Shown: positions 17,328 through 26,084 of the stretch, piece by piece
How the letters are laid out: every line of letters starts with the position of its first letter
Position numbering within the stretch: position 1 is the stretch's first letter
Source: Winogradskyella sp.
Lineage (GTDB): Bacteria > Bacteroidota > Bacteroidia > Flavobacteriales > Flavobacteriaceae
Length of the DNA stretch: 64,000 nucleotides
NCBI RefSeq assembly: GCF_003712105.1
Contig: NZ_RHLG01000001.1
Coordinates: 620,001 to 684,000, forward strand
Direction of reading: 5' to 3'
The notes under the pieces: generated by a model
Told to the model about the DNA's origin: nothing
What the model saw: the letters and a program-made list of their open reading frames with translations, nothing else
Databases searched by the model: none
Made by a program: the position numbers and the translations under genes

Positions 17328-18311
17328 ATGATTAAAGAAAAAACGGTTTTAGTAACTGGAGGAGCTGGGTTTATTGGATCCAACCTTATCAAAGCATTAG
17401 TAAAGCAAGACAATAAAGTAATATGTCTAGATAATTTTTCTACAGGTCACAAGTCTAATATTGCTGATTTTTTAGAGCTCAAAAACTTTAAGTTAATAGA
17501 AGGAGATATTAGAAACCTTGATACCTGTATGCTAGCAACTAAAGATGTTGATTATGTACTGCATCAGGCTGCCTTAGGATCTGTACCAAGATCAATAAAC
17601 GACCCAATAACTTCAAATGATGTAAATATATCTGGGTTTTTAAATATGTTATGGGCAGTAAAGGAAAATAAAGTGAAGAGATTTGTTTATGCAGCAAGTT
17701 CTTCAACCTACGGAGACCATAAAGAATTGCCAAAAGTAGAGCATAAAATCGGAAACCCTTTATCTCCATATGCAATTACTAAATATGTTAATGAATTATA
17801 CGCGAATGTTTTTGCATCAACATATGGAATAGAAACTATTGGTCTTAGATATTTTAATGTTTTTGGACCTAATCAAGACCCTAATGGAGCTTATGCAGCT
17901 GTAATCCCAAAATTCATTAACTTGCTAATGAATGAAAAATCTCCCACAATTAATGGAGATGGTCTTACTTCTCGTGACTTTACATATGTTGATAATGTGG
18001 TACAAATAAATCAGTTAGCTGCAATTTCAAACAATACCAAAGCAATAAACCAAGTATATAATGTTGCTTGTGGAGACAACACATCATTAAATCAATTGGT
18101 GGAAGTTATTAAGTCCTATCTGTCCGAGATCTATAAACCTAATATAAATGGCATTAGTATTAATTATGGACCGGAAAGAGCAGGTGATGTAAGACATTCA
18201 TTAGCCAATATTGATAAAGCAAAACAAAGACTAAAATATAATCCAAAAGTATTATTCAACGAGGGAATAAAGAACACCATAGATTATTTTATAGCTACAA
18301 ATAAAATATAA
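17328..18311 (+). CDS. tviC: UDP-N-acetylhexosamine 4-epimerase (TviC/WbpP-like)
   Basis: A 327-residue extended short-chain dehydrogenase with [10 protein letters not shown] at the N-terminus, HQAALGSVPRSINDP, the SSSTYGD catalytic Ser/Thr and SPYAITKY Tyr/Lys, and the LRYFNVFGPNQDPNGAYAAVIP stretch in pieces, typical of epimerases acting on N-acetylated UDP sugars. It interconverts gluco and galacto forms of UDP-GlcNAc or UDP-GlcNAcA. It follows the TviB-like gene by three bases. The reading frame is intact and of normal length. Confidence 0.88.
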   Translation: MIKEKTVLVTGGAGFIGSNLIKALVKQDNKVICLDNFSTGHKSNIADFLELKNFKLIEGDIRNLDTCMLATKDVDYVLHQAALGSVPRSINDPITSNDVNISGFLNMLWAVKENKVKRFVYAASSSTYGDHKELPKVEHKIGNPLSPYAITKYVNELYANVFASTYGIETIGLRYFNVFGPNQDPNGAYAAVIPKFINLLMNEKSPTINGDGLTSRDFTYVDNVVQINQLAAISNNTKAINQVYNVACGDNTSLNQLVEVIKSYLSEIYKPNINGISINYGPERAGDVRHSLANIDKAKQRLKYNPKVLFNEGIKNTIDYFIATNKI

Positions 18312-18313
18312 GC

Positions 18314-19591
18314 ATGTATTTTTTTAGAACATTTGAACGTATTTTAATATATGTCTTAGTGATTTCTATTGTAGTTTTCCCATTTTCCTATTATGAAATT
18401 AAATTACCCATAATCTCATGGTTAATAATTAAATCGATTATTCTAATATTTCAGAGAGGAAAAATAGATTTACCCATATTAGTTTTTGGCTTTTTTTTGA
18501 TATATGCTTTTTTAGGGCTTTTTTATATTTTTTATGGTATAATTACGGGTAACGCACATCCAGAAAGTTTCCCATATGTCTTCGCACTTTATGTGGTCTT
18601 TCCTATAGTTTATTTTTTAATATTAAACGGGATTCCCAAAAAAAGCAAGATAATTAAGTATGCCGATAAATATTTTATTCATGGTGCTATTGGTGTATCA
18701 ATTGTGCTATTAATTGCGTTCTTAAATAAAAAATATGGCCTTCCAGAATATTTAAATTTTTTAGTCGAAACAATTAACGTTGATATAAGAACAACGGTGG
18801 ACGTGGTTAAGATTAATTATAATGGAATTTCTTCTATATTATTTTTATTCCCATATTTTTTTACAAGCTTAATATTGATTAACCCCAAAAGAACCAAAAA
18901 GGAAAAAACCTGGCTTATAATTGGTGTATTAGTAACGTTTTTTGGAGTTTTTCTTACCGGTAGAAGAAGTGTAATAATATTGTACTTTTTTTCGATATTA
19001 ATGACCTTTTTATTCAAACTAATAATAGAAAGAAAAAAAATTAAATTCAAAAAAAAGATATTAAAGTATGCGTTGATAATCTTTATTTCGCTATTACCTT
19101 TCACATATTATCTTAATATTGGAAGTATAATTAATTCTGCTACCTCAACAATTTCTTATGCATTAAAATTAGAATCTAAAGAGAAGGGCAAGTCTTTTTT
19201 AGAAAATGAACGCGTTAAACAAACCACGGAGTTTTCCAAGCATATTGTTATGCGACCAGTACTGGGATATGGCCATGGTGCGTACATGAAAACTATAATC
19301 AGATCTGAAGAGAAGCCCTGGAGATATGAAATATCTTATCTAGATTTAATTTTTCATACAGGCTTTCTAGGGTTCATCCTATATTCTATAGGCCCCGTAT
19401 GGTTATTACTTTCTTTAATAAAAATAATGGCCTATAACAATGTTTATAGAGCAAGAGCATTAGGGCTAATTAATGCGTTAATTTGTGTGTTTATTGCCTA
19501 TGCCACCAACCCCTATTTGAATGCATTTGACATTCAATGGATTCTTTTTTATCCAGTATTATTTATAATAATAATTAATAGACAAGGTTAG
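18314..19591 (+). CDS. O-antigen polymerase/ligase-like membrane protein (candidate Wzy 1)
   Basis: A 425-residue, very hydrophobic protein with about ten predicted membrane helices and long runs of Ile/Leu/Phe. Near residues 300-350 a hydrophilic loop contains VLGYGHGAYMKT and then a helix beginning YLDLIFHTGFLGF, which resembles the Wzy/WaaL loop. These proteins join lipid-linked repeat units or ligate glycan to an acceptor at the outer face of the inner membrane. Coding is more AT-rich than in flanking enzyme genes, which is common for wzy. A second similar gene starts one base later. Confidence 0.75.
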   Translation: MYFFRTFERILIYVLVISIVVFPFSYYEIKLPIISWLIIKSIILIFQRGKIDLPILVFGFFLIYAFLGLFYIFYGIITGNAHPESFPYVFALYVVFPIVYFLILNGIPKKSKIIKYADKYFIHGAIGVSIVLLIAFLNKKYGLPEYLNFLVETINVDIRTTVDVVKINYNGISSILFLFPYFFTSLILINPKRTKKEKTWLIIGVLVTFFGVFLTGRRSVIILYFFSILMTFLFKLIIERKKIKFKKKILKYALIIFISLLPFTYYLNIGSIINSATSTISYALKLESKEKGKSFLENERVKQTTEFSKHIVMRPVLGYGHGAYMKTIIRSEEKPWRYEISYLDLIFHTGFLGFILYSIGPVWLLLSLIKIMAYNNVYRARALGLINALICVFIAYATNPYLNAFDIQWILFYPVLFIIIINRQG

Positions 19592-19592
19592 A

Positions 19593-20822
19593 ATGAAAAA
19601 AAACAGATTCTTAGATTATGTTAATATCAGCGTTTTCGTCTTGCTATTAAACTTTCAGTTCTTTTTGTTCAATCAAGTTTTTCAAATATTATTAATTTGG
19701 ATTGCAACTCTTATAATAATATTCAAGTCTCAATTACTTAAAAATATAGCAAACAATAAAAAGCTAATTTTCATTTCTGTCATATGGTTTTTACCGCTTT
19801 TAATATCATTAATCTACTCTTCAGACATACCAAATGCGTTAAACCAAATAAAAAAAGTAGCCTTAGTATTTGTATTCCCGGTAATAATATTAATGGTTCC
19901 ACAATCGTATTCTAAGAAACTATTTAAGTTAAGTTGTATAATATTCCCAATATCAACTTTACTTTTCGTGATCTACATAGTTACGAGGCTTTTGTTTTTT
20001 TGGTACGATAATTATGTAATACAATATGGCGAACCCAATAGCATACTTCAATACATTCACTTTGTTTATAACCACAGGTTCAGTTATCTTTTAGAGTCTT
20101 CTGATATACAAATTGTGAGTCAATTTGTTCACAAAGCCTATTTGGGAATAAATATTTTAATTTCAATAGTTTTATTAGAGTTTTGGAAAACAAAATATCT
20201 TAAACTTTTATTGCAATTACTACTACTAGTTACTTTAGTAGTGTTCAAGGCTAAAGCCCAAATTATTGTTGGAATATTATTAGGAGCATACATTGCTTAT
20301 AACCTCCTTAAAAAACAAAAATCAATTTTAGCCTTAGCAATTATAATTTTAGGTTTTGTAGCGGTATTAAACTTCAACAAAGTATACGGTAAAATAAAAA
20401 ACTTAACATTGTCTTCTAGAGTAGAAATAGCTAAGTGTAGTTATGAGATTTCTAAAGAAAGTTTTTTATTTGGTATTGGCGTAGGAGACGTTAAAAATAG
20501 ATTAAATGAGTGCTATCTTCAAAAAGAATGTAATGATTGCACAAACTTAAACTCCCATAATTATTATATGAATATTTTATTAAGCTCTGGAGTTCTGGGT
20601 TTGGCCTTATTCATTTTCTCGTATGCTAAGATTATTTTATATTCAAAAGGCACCAATAAAGAACTTCTAATGATACTTTTAATTATTCTATTCTCTATGC
20701 TATTTGAAAACATTTACTCTAGAATGTGGGGGTGTTTATCAGGTGGTCTTTTTATTAATCTGTTGTTGTCTCAAAAACTAATAAATAAAAATGAAAGTTT
20801 TATTTCTACCAAAATACAGTAA
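19593..20822 (+). CDS. O-antigen ligase/polymerase family membrane protein (candidate Wzy/WaaL 2)
   Basis: This 409-residue polytopic protein has about ten hydrophobic helices and, near residues 290-330, FGIGVGDVKNRLNECY and NLNSHNYYMNILLSSGVLGL. The latter is the HN-x-Y...G-xx-G motif of the Wzy_C/O-antigen ligase family and makes this the clearer family member of the pair. Its last 32 bases overlap the next glycosyltransferase gene. Whether it polymerises repeat units or ligates a finished chain cannot be decided from sequence alone. Confidence 0.8.
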   Translation: MKKNRFLDYVNISVFVLLLNFQFFLFNQVFQILLIWIATLIIIFKSQLLKNIANNKKLIFISVIWFLPLLISLIYSSDIPNALNQIKKVALVFVFPVIILMVPQSYSKKLFKLSCIIFPISTLLFVIYIVTRLLFFWYDNYVIQYGEPNSILQYIHFVYNHRFSYLLESSDIQIVSQFVHKAYLGINILISIVLLEFWKTKYLKLLLQLLLLVTLVVFKAKAQIIVGILLGAYIAYNLLKKQKSILALAIIILGFVAVLNFNKVYGKIKNLTLSSRVEIAKCSYEISKESFLFGIGVGDVKNRLNECYLQKECNDCTNLNSHNYYMNILLSSGVLGLALFIFSYAKIILYSKGTNKELLMILLIILFSMLFENIYSRMWGCLSGGLFINLLLSQKLINKNESFISTKIQ

Positions 20823-21876
20823 AAATGGAGCAAGTAGTCGGTATAGGACCTATCAATATATCGATTATTATAAGGAGATATATGACTGTGTTGTTGAGCC
20901 TTTTTTTGAAGAAAACTATAAACCTGCTAGTTACTTAAATCAGAAAACTAGTAGAATCTATTTGATAAAGAGATATATTAAAAGATTAAGTTTATTATTT
21001 TCTGCAAGAAAATATGATTTGATATTTGTTGAGAAAGAATTTTTGCCATACACACCATATTTTAAGCTTATGTTTAAATTATTTAAGATAAAATATGTTG
21101 TAGATTATGACGATGCAATATTTCACAGCTATGACGATAACAAGAATAAAATAACCCGCCTTTTTTTTAAAAATAAAATAAGAGATGTAGTAAGAAACGC
21201 TCAGTGGGTAGTTACGGGAAGTCCTTATTTAACTTCGTATGCACAACAATTTAATAAAAATGTCATAGAGATTCCTACGTCGATAGATTTTAGAAAATAT
21301 GAAGCTAAACAAAGCCAAAATAAAAATAAGAACGACGTACCGATTATAGGTTGGATAGGATCAAAAACCACATGCTGGAATCTTCTTCCGCTTGTGCCTG
21401 TGTTTAAGAACTTACAACAAAAGGGTTTTAAATTTAAATTACACCTTATAGGTTTTGATGAAAGCCTAATCCATTTATTTGATGATGTATCGATAAAAAT
21501 AATTCCATGGAACGAAAGTACTGAAGTTGATGAGATACGAAGGTTTGATGTAGGTTTAATGCCATTAGAAAACTCAAAATTTAATTTAGGTAAATGTGCA
21601 TTTAAACTTATACAGTATATGGCCTGCGGGGTACCTACCATATCAACGCCGTTTGAATCTAATAAAAAAGTAGACCAAAATATTGGTAATCTCTTTGCCG
21701 AAAAAAATGAGGAGTGGGAAGCTGCTATAAAACAAGTTATTAATAACCCTGAAAAATTTAAAGGAATTGGCCAAAAAAACATTAAAAATGTAAGAGAAAA
21801 CTATTCGATACAAGCAAATAAAGACTCTTATTTAAATCTTTTCAGGTCAATTATTAATCATCACCAAACAGTTTAA
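20791..21876 (+). CDS. Glycosyltransferase (GT4-like)
   Basis: A 361-residue GT-B type protein. The N-terminus (LFLPKYSKNGASSRYRTYQY) is typical of flavobacterial family 4 members. The C-terminal half has PIIGWIGSKTT, FDVGLMPLENSKFNLGKCAFKLIQYMACGVP in pieces, and a final helix. The KCAFKLIQYMACGVP segment corresponds to the sugar-nucleotide binding E/K-x7-E area. It probably adds one sugar to the lipid-linked repeat on the cytoplasmic side. Donor and linkage are unknown. Confidence 0.85.
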   Translation: MKVLFLPKYSKNGASSRYRTYQYIDYYKEIYDCVVEPFFEENYKPASYLNQKTSRIYLIKRYIKRLSLLFSARKYDLIFVEKEFLPYTPYFKLMFKLFKIKYVVDYDDAIFHSYDDNKNKITRLFFKNKIRDVVRNAQWVVTGSPYLTSYAQQFNKNVIEIPTSIDFRKYEAKQSQNKNKNDVPIIGWIGSKTTCWNLLPLVPVFKNLQQKGFKFKLHLIGFDESLIHLFDDVSIKIIPWNESTEVDEIRRFDVGLMPLENSKFNLGKCAFKLIQYMACGVPTISTPFESNKKVDQNIGNLFAEKNEEWEAAIKQVINNPEKFKGIGQKNIKNVRENYSIQANKDSYLNLFRSIINHHQTV

Positions 21877-21987
21877 GATTCATTATTGAGTAAAATTAGA
21901 ACAGTTTCTCGATAATTAAGACTACTACAAAACCATACAGTTTTGAGTTTTACAACCTATTAGAGCCTCTGGAGAATAATAAAAGTG

Positions 21988-21995
21988 TAGTTTTG
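21988..21995 (+). promoter_or_regulatory. -7 box before cysQ
   Basis: TAGTTTTG matches TAnnTTTG, 51 bases before the cysQ start. The 170-base gap here (21877-22046) is the longest inside the first part of the glycan locus, so an internal promoter for the sulfate module is plausible. No clear -33 TTTG sits at 19-23 bases upstream. Confidence 0.35.
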
Positions 21996-22046
21996 CAGTC
22001 CAAAAAAAGAGAAAGATTAGCATTAACAGCTATAAATACTAAATAG

Positions 22047-22844
22047 ATGGAAGATTTGAAAAGCATTGCTATAATAGCAGCTCTAGAAGCAGGCAAGGAG
22101 ATCATGGAGGTATATAACTCTGAAATAAAAATAGAGTTAAAAGAAGACCAATCTCCTCTAACAGAAGCAGACCGCCGCGCAAATGATGTGATAAACAGAT
22201 TTCTTATTGATACCAAATACCCTATAATAAGCGAAGAGAATAAACAAGTTGAATATACGCAAAGAAAACAATGGGATAATTATTGGGTAGTCGACCCATT
22301 AGATGGAACGAAAGAATTTATCAAGAGAAATGGAGAGTTCACTGTAAACATAGCTTTTGTTAAGAATAGAAAGCCAGTATTAGGAGTGATTTTTGCACCA
22401 TTTCTAGAGATGCTTTATGTTGGAGATGTTGAAGAAAAAATAGCCTTCAAAACAAGTATTAAATCAGAAGACTTATCAATAAATAAGATTTTAGAACAAA
22501 TAACTTTGTTAAAACCAACAAAGCGATTTGATAAAAGTATTAAAATAGTAGGAAGTCGTTCACACATGAACAGAGAGACTAGCGATTTTATAGAAAGCCT
22601 AAACCAGAACGGCTATAGTACAAGTATAGTATCAAAAGGCAGTTCGCTAAAATTTTGTCTTGTAGCTGAAGGTTCTGCAGATGTATATCCTCGATTTGCA
22701 CCTACAATGGAATGGGATACAGCTGCAGGTCAAGCCATTTGTAATGCTGTTGGTATTGATGTCATTTCTCAAGAAACCAAACAATCCTTAAATTATAACA
22801 AACAAAACCTATTAAATCCTTGGTTTTTAGTTAGTAATATATGA
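22047..22844 (+). CDS. cysQ: 3'(2'),5'-bisphosphate nucleotidase CysQ
   Basis: CysQ removes the 3' phosphate from PAP (adenosine 3',5'-bisphosphate), the by-product left by sulfotransferases or PAPS reductase, and can also act on PAPS. The 265-residue inositol-monophosphatase fold shows the metal-binding Glu pair in SEEN (62-65), DPLDGT (83-88) and the C-terminal WDTAAGQAI. It starts the sulfate module and shares an ATGA overlap with the DUF2061 gene. In this locus it most likely clears PAP made by the sulfotransferase at 27382. Confidence 0.93.
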   Translation: MEDLKSIAIIAALEAGKEIMEVYNSEIKIELKEDQSPLTEADRRANDVINRFLIDTKYPIISEENKQVEYTQRKQWDNYWVVDPLDGTKEFIKRNGEFTVNIAFVKNRKPVLGVIFAPFLEMLYVGDVEEKIAFKTSIKSEDLSINKILEQITLLKPTKRFDKSIKIVGSRSHMNRETSDFIESLNQNGYSTSIVSKGSSLKFCLVAEGSADVYPRFAPTMEWDTAAGQAICNAVGIDVISQETKQSLNYNKQNLLNPWFLVSNI

Positions 22845-23293
22845 AAGCATACAAGACCTCATCTCACCTTCGTAGTATATTAAAAGGCATTTCATGGCGG
22901 ATAATAGCAACAGCAGATACCATTGTAATAGTTTTTTTAATAACCTGCTTGTTTGACAACTGTAATCTTGATAACGCTTTTAAGATTGGACTTTCGGAGT
23001 TTTTCTTTAAGTTATTTATATATTATTTGCATGAAAGGCTTTGGCTTAAAATATTAAAACATCAAGCTAAGAGCACTACTGAAATTTTAAAGAAGAGTAT
23101 TTCATGGCGTTTTATAGCTACTTTAACCACTTTTATAATATCTGGAATTATCTTAGAATCATTTAATGAAATAGCGTTGTATATTGCATTAACTGAATTA
23201 ATTACTAAATTTTTGCTTTATTATTTGCACGAAAAATTATGGCTTAAACTTCCACTTGGAAGAATCAGAAATTTTTTCTTACACAAAAGATAA
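22841..23293 (+). CDS. Double DUF2061 small membrane protein
   Basis: The 150-residue protein consists of two similar halves (about residues 10-75 and 85-145), each a DUF2061 unit. Each half begins with an ISWR(I/F)IAT motif, continues with hydrophobic helices, and ends with YYLHE(R/K)LWLK. About four membrane helices are expected. DUF2061 has no known function, but the family is often found next to sulfate-activation genes. Here it overlaps cysQ (ATGA) and is 3 bases before cysC, so a role linked to sulfate or PAPS is a reasonable guess. Confidence 0.88.
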   Translation: MKAYKTSSHLRSILKGISWRIIATADTIVIVFLITCLFDNCNLDNAFKIGLSEFFFKLFIYYLHERLWLKILKHQAKSTTEILKKSISWRFIATLTTFIISGIILESFNEIALYIALTELITKFLLYYLHEKLWLKLPLGRIRNFFLHKR

Positions 23294-23296
23294 ATT

Positions 23297-23899
23297 ATGA
23301 AGGGAAATATTATACAGCATAACTACAAAATAAGAATTAGTGACAGGCGTAACGCCCTAGATCAAAACTCATTTTTAATATGGTTTACGGGGTTGTCGGG
23401 CTCTGGCAAGTCAACCATAGCAAACCTTGTAGAGCAGAAATTGTTTAAAATGGGCGTGAAGACCTATATACTGGACGGCGATAATATTAGAAAAGGAATA
23501 AATAAAGACCTAACGTTTACACCAAAAGATAGAACAGAAAACATTAGAAGAATTGCAGAAGTAGCAAATTTAATGATAGATGCTGGTTTGGTGGTTTTGG
23601 CGGCATTTATTTCACCCTATAAAAAAGATAGAGAAGCTATAAAAAGTATCGTGAAAGATATTAACTTTGTCGAGATTTTTATAAACACGAGTATAGAAGA
23701 GTGTGAGAGACGCGATGTAAAGGGTCTTTACAAGAAAGCTAGATCAGGAGAAATAAAAAACATGACAGGCATCTCAGCTCCTTATGAGGTTCCAGAAAAT
23801 CCAGACATTCAAATAAACACAGAGGGAGAATCAATTGAAGAAGCAGTTCAAAAAATTGTTGAATATATAAAGCCAAAGTTAAAGCTGAAAGATGAGTAA
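23297..23899 (+). CDS. cysC: Adenylylsulfate (APS) kinase
   Basis: Phosphorylates APS at the 3' position with ATP to give PAPS, the universal sulfuryl donor. The 200-residue protein has the P-loop GLSGSGKST at residues 32-40, LDGDNIR, DRTENIRRIAEVA and ISPYKKDR, all diagnostic. The P-loop is complete, unlike in inactive fused copies. The end overlaps cysD by 8 bases. Together with CysD and CysN it makes PAPS from sulfate. Confidence 0.96.
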   Translation: MKGNIIQHNYKIRISDRRNALDQNSFLIWFTGLSGSGKSTIANLVEQKLFKMGVKTYILDGDNIRKGINKDLTFTPKDRTENIRRIAEVANLMIDAGLVVLAAFISPYKKDREAIKSIVKDINFVEIFINTSIEECERRDVKGLYKKARSGEIKNMTGISAPYEVPENPDIQINTEGESIEEAVQKIVEYIKPKLKLKDE

Positions 23900-24797
23900 A
23901 TATTATTTAAATTATTTAGATGAGTTAGAGAGCGAAGCTATTTTTATTTTAAGAGAAGTTTGGGCGCAGTTTCAAAACCCAGTAATTCTTTTTTCTGGCG
24001 GTAAAGATTCTATTTTAGTGACTCACCTTGCCAAAAAGGCGTTTTACCCATCTAAGATTCCTTTTGCTTTAATGCACGTAGACACAGGGCATAATTTCCC
24101 AGAGACCATTGATTTTAGAGATAATTTAATTAAAGACCTTGGGGCGCAATTAATTGTTGGATCAGTTCAAGAATCAATAGACCAGGGCAGAGTTGCTGAA
24201 GAAAAAGGAAAGAATGCCACCCGCAACGCTTTACAGATTACAACATTACTAGACGCCATTGAGCTAAATAAAATTGACTGTGCTATAGGTGGCGGCAGAA
24301 GAGATGAAGAAAAAGCAAGAGCTAAGGAACGTTTTTTTTCGCACAGAGATGACTTTGGGCAATGGGACCCAAAAAACCAAAGACCAGAATTATGGAATTT
24401 ACTCAACGGGAAACACTTTGAAGGAGAACATTTTAGAGCCTTCCCAATAAGTAATTGGACAGAAATGGACGTGTGGAATTATATAAAAAGAGAGAATATT
24501 TCAATCCCTTCATTATATTTTGCTCACGAAAGAGAAGTCGTTTGGAGAAGTAATTCTTGGATTCCAAAGTCAGAATTTTTAATCCTCGAGGAAGGTGAAG
24601 AAGTTGTAAAAAAGAAAGTAAGATTTAGAACCCTTGGAGATATTACAATTACAGGAGGTATTGAATCTGAAGCTGATACGCTTGAAAAAATAGCAGTAGA
24701 GGTGTCAGCAATGCGTCAAACAGAGCGCGGAAATAGAACAGACGACAAACGTTCTGAATCAGCAATGGAAGACAGAAAACGTCAAGGATATTTTTAA
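23892..24797 (+). CDS. cysD: Sulfate adenylyltransferase subunit 2 (ATP sulfurylase, catalytic)
   Basis: Catalytic subunit that joins sulfate to AMP from ATP, giving APS. The 301-residue protein carries the PP-loop SGGKDS at residues 35-40, HVDTGHNFPET, GGGRRDEEKARAKER in pieces and the ISNWTEMDVWNYI segment; the C-terminus RKRQGYF is typical. It needs CysN (next gene, 23 bases on) for GTP-driven activity. Length is standard. Confidence 0.96.
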   Translation: MSKYYLNYLDELESEAIFILREVWAQFQNPVILFSGGKDSILVTHLAKKAFYPSKIPFALMHVDTGHNFPETIDFRDNLIKDLGAQLIVGSVQESIDQGRVAEEKGKNATRNALQITTLLDAIELNKIDCAIGGGRRDEEKARAKERFFSHRDDFGQWDPKNQRPELWNLLNGKHFEGEHFRAFPISNWTEMDVWNYIKRENISIPSLYFAHEREVVWRSNSWIPKSEFLILEEGEEVVKKKVRFRTLGDITITGGIESEADTLEKIAVEVSAMRQTERGNRTDDKRSESAMEDRKRQGYF

Positions 24798-24820
24798 TTT
24801 TAAAGTAAAGGTGATTAATA

Positions 24821-26074
24821 ATGTTAGATAATAATCAATTACTAAGATTTACAACAGCAGGGAGTGTTGATGATGGGAAAAGTACTTTAATAGGAAGGCT
24901 ACTTTACGATTCAAAATCAATCTTTGAAGACCAATTAGAAGCTATTGAGAATACCAGTAAGAAGAAAGGACATGAAGGGGTGGACTTAGCTTTATTTACC
25001 GATGGTTTAAGAGATGAACGAGAGCAAGGTATTACAATTGATGTAGCATATAGGTATTTTACGACACCTAAACGCAAGTTTATTATAGCCGATACACCTG
25101 GCCATATTCAGTATACACGTAATATGGTTACTGGAGCCTCTACAGCTAATGTTGCAACAATTTTGATTGATGCTAGACACGGTGTAATAGAGCAAACAAA
25201 AAGACATGCCTTTATCGCATCACTATTACAGATACCACATGTGATTGTATGTGTTAATAAAATGGATTTGGTCGATTTTTCTGAAGATGTTTTTAATAAA
25301 ATTGTAAATCAGTTTGAGAGCGTCTCCTCTAAAATGCTAGTAAAAGATGTGCGCTTTATACCAATTAGTGCATTGCATGGAGACAATGTAGTTAATCGAT
25401 CAGAAAACATGCCATGGTATCAAGGAGCACCAATGCTTCATACTTTAGAGACAATGCACATTAGCAGTGACATTAATAAAGTAGATGCGCGTTTTCCTGT
25501 ACAAACAATTTTAAGACCACAACGCGAAGGATTTATTGATTATAGAGGGTATGCGGGGAGAGTTGCAAGTGGGATCTTTAGACCGGGCGATGAAGTAACG
25601 GTAATGCCATCTGGTTTTAATTCAAAAATTAAAACCATCGACACTTCTAATGGACAGCTAGAAGAGGCACATGCGCCAATGTCAATATCTATTACATTAG
25701 AAGACGATATTGATATCAGCAGAGGAGATATGATTGTGAGGTCTAATAATAAGCCAGAAGCAACTCAAGACCTTGAAGTGATGCTTTGCTGGTTAAATAA
25801 TAGCCCTGCAAAACCTAGAGCAAAATATACTATCAAGCATACCACTAATGACCAAAAGGCAATGATTAAAGAAGTTGTTTATAAAATTGATATAAACTCT
25901 TTAGATAGAATTAATGATGACGATAGTTTAAACATGAATGATATATGTAAGGTTAAATTAAGAACCACTAAACCTTTAATGATTGATTCTTACAGAGAAA
26001 ATAGAACCACAGGAAGTATAATCTTAATTGATGATTCTACAAACGAAACAGTAGCAGCCGGAATGGTTGTATAG
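24821..26074 (+). CDS. cysN: Sulfate adenylyltransferase subunit 1 (GTPase)
   Basis: GTPase subunit that drives APS formation by CysD. It is EF-Tu-like: G1 loop SVDDGKST at residues 15-22, the switch segment with REQGITIDVAYRYF, DTPGH and NKMD motifs, then two beta-barrel domains. At 417 residues it is the stand-alone form without a fused APS kinase, consistent with the separate cysC. The flippase gene starts 10 bases further on, so sulfate activation and glycan export look cotranscribed. Confidence 0.96.
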   Translation: MLDNNQLLRFTTAGSVDDGKSTLIGRLLYDSKSIFEDQLEAIENTSKKKGHEGVDLALFTDGLRDEREQGITIDVAYRYFTTPKRKFIIADTPGHIQYTRNMVTGASTANVATILIDARHGVIEQTKRHAFIASLLQIPHVIVCVNKMDLVDFSEDVFNKIVNQFESVSSKMLVKDVRFIPISALHGDNVVNRSENMPWYQGAPMLHTLETMHISSDINKVDARFPVQTILRPQREGFIDYRGYAGRVASGIFRPGDEVTVMPSGFNSKIKTIDTSNGQLEEAHAPMSISITLEDDIDISRGDMIVRSNNKPEATQDLEVMLCWLNNSPAKPRAKYTIKHTTNDQKAMIKEVVYKIDINSLDRINDDDSLNMNDICKVKLRTTKPLMIDSYRENRTTGSIILIDDSTNETVAAGMVV

Positions 26075-26084
26075 TTATTGTTCT

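Noticed and set aside
21225..21782. A 185-codon open frame on the minus strand inside the GT4 gene
   Set aside because: It is antisense to a well-supported glycosyltransferase, has no domain sense (Ser/Phe-rich) and is a by-product of the opposite strand's codon use.
22047..26074. Assimilatory sulfate reduction cluster
   Set aside because: No PAPS reductase, sulfite reductase or sulfate transporter is present, and the genes are inside a polysaccharide locus with a sulfotransferase; a sulfation role fits better.
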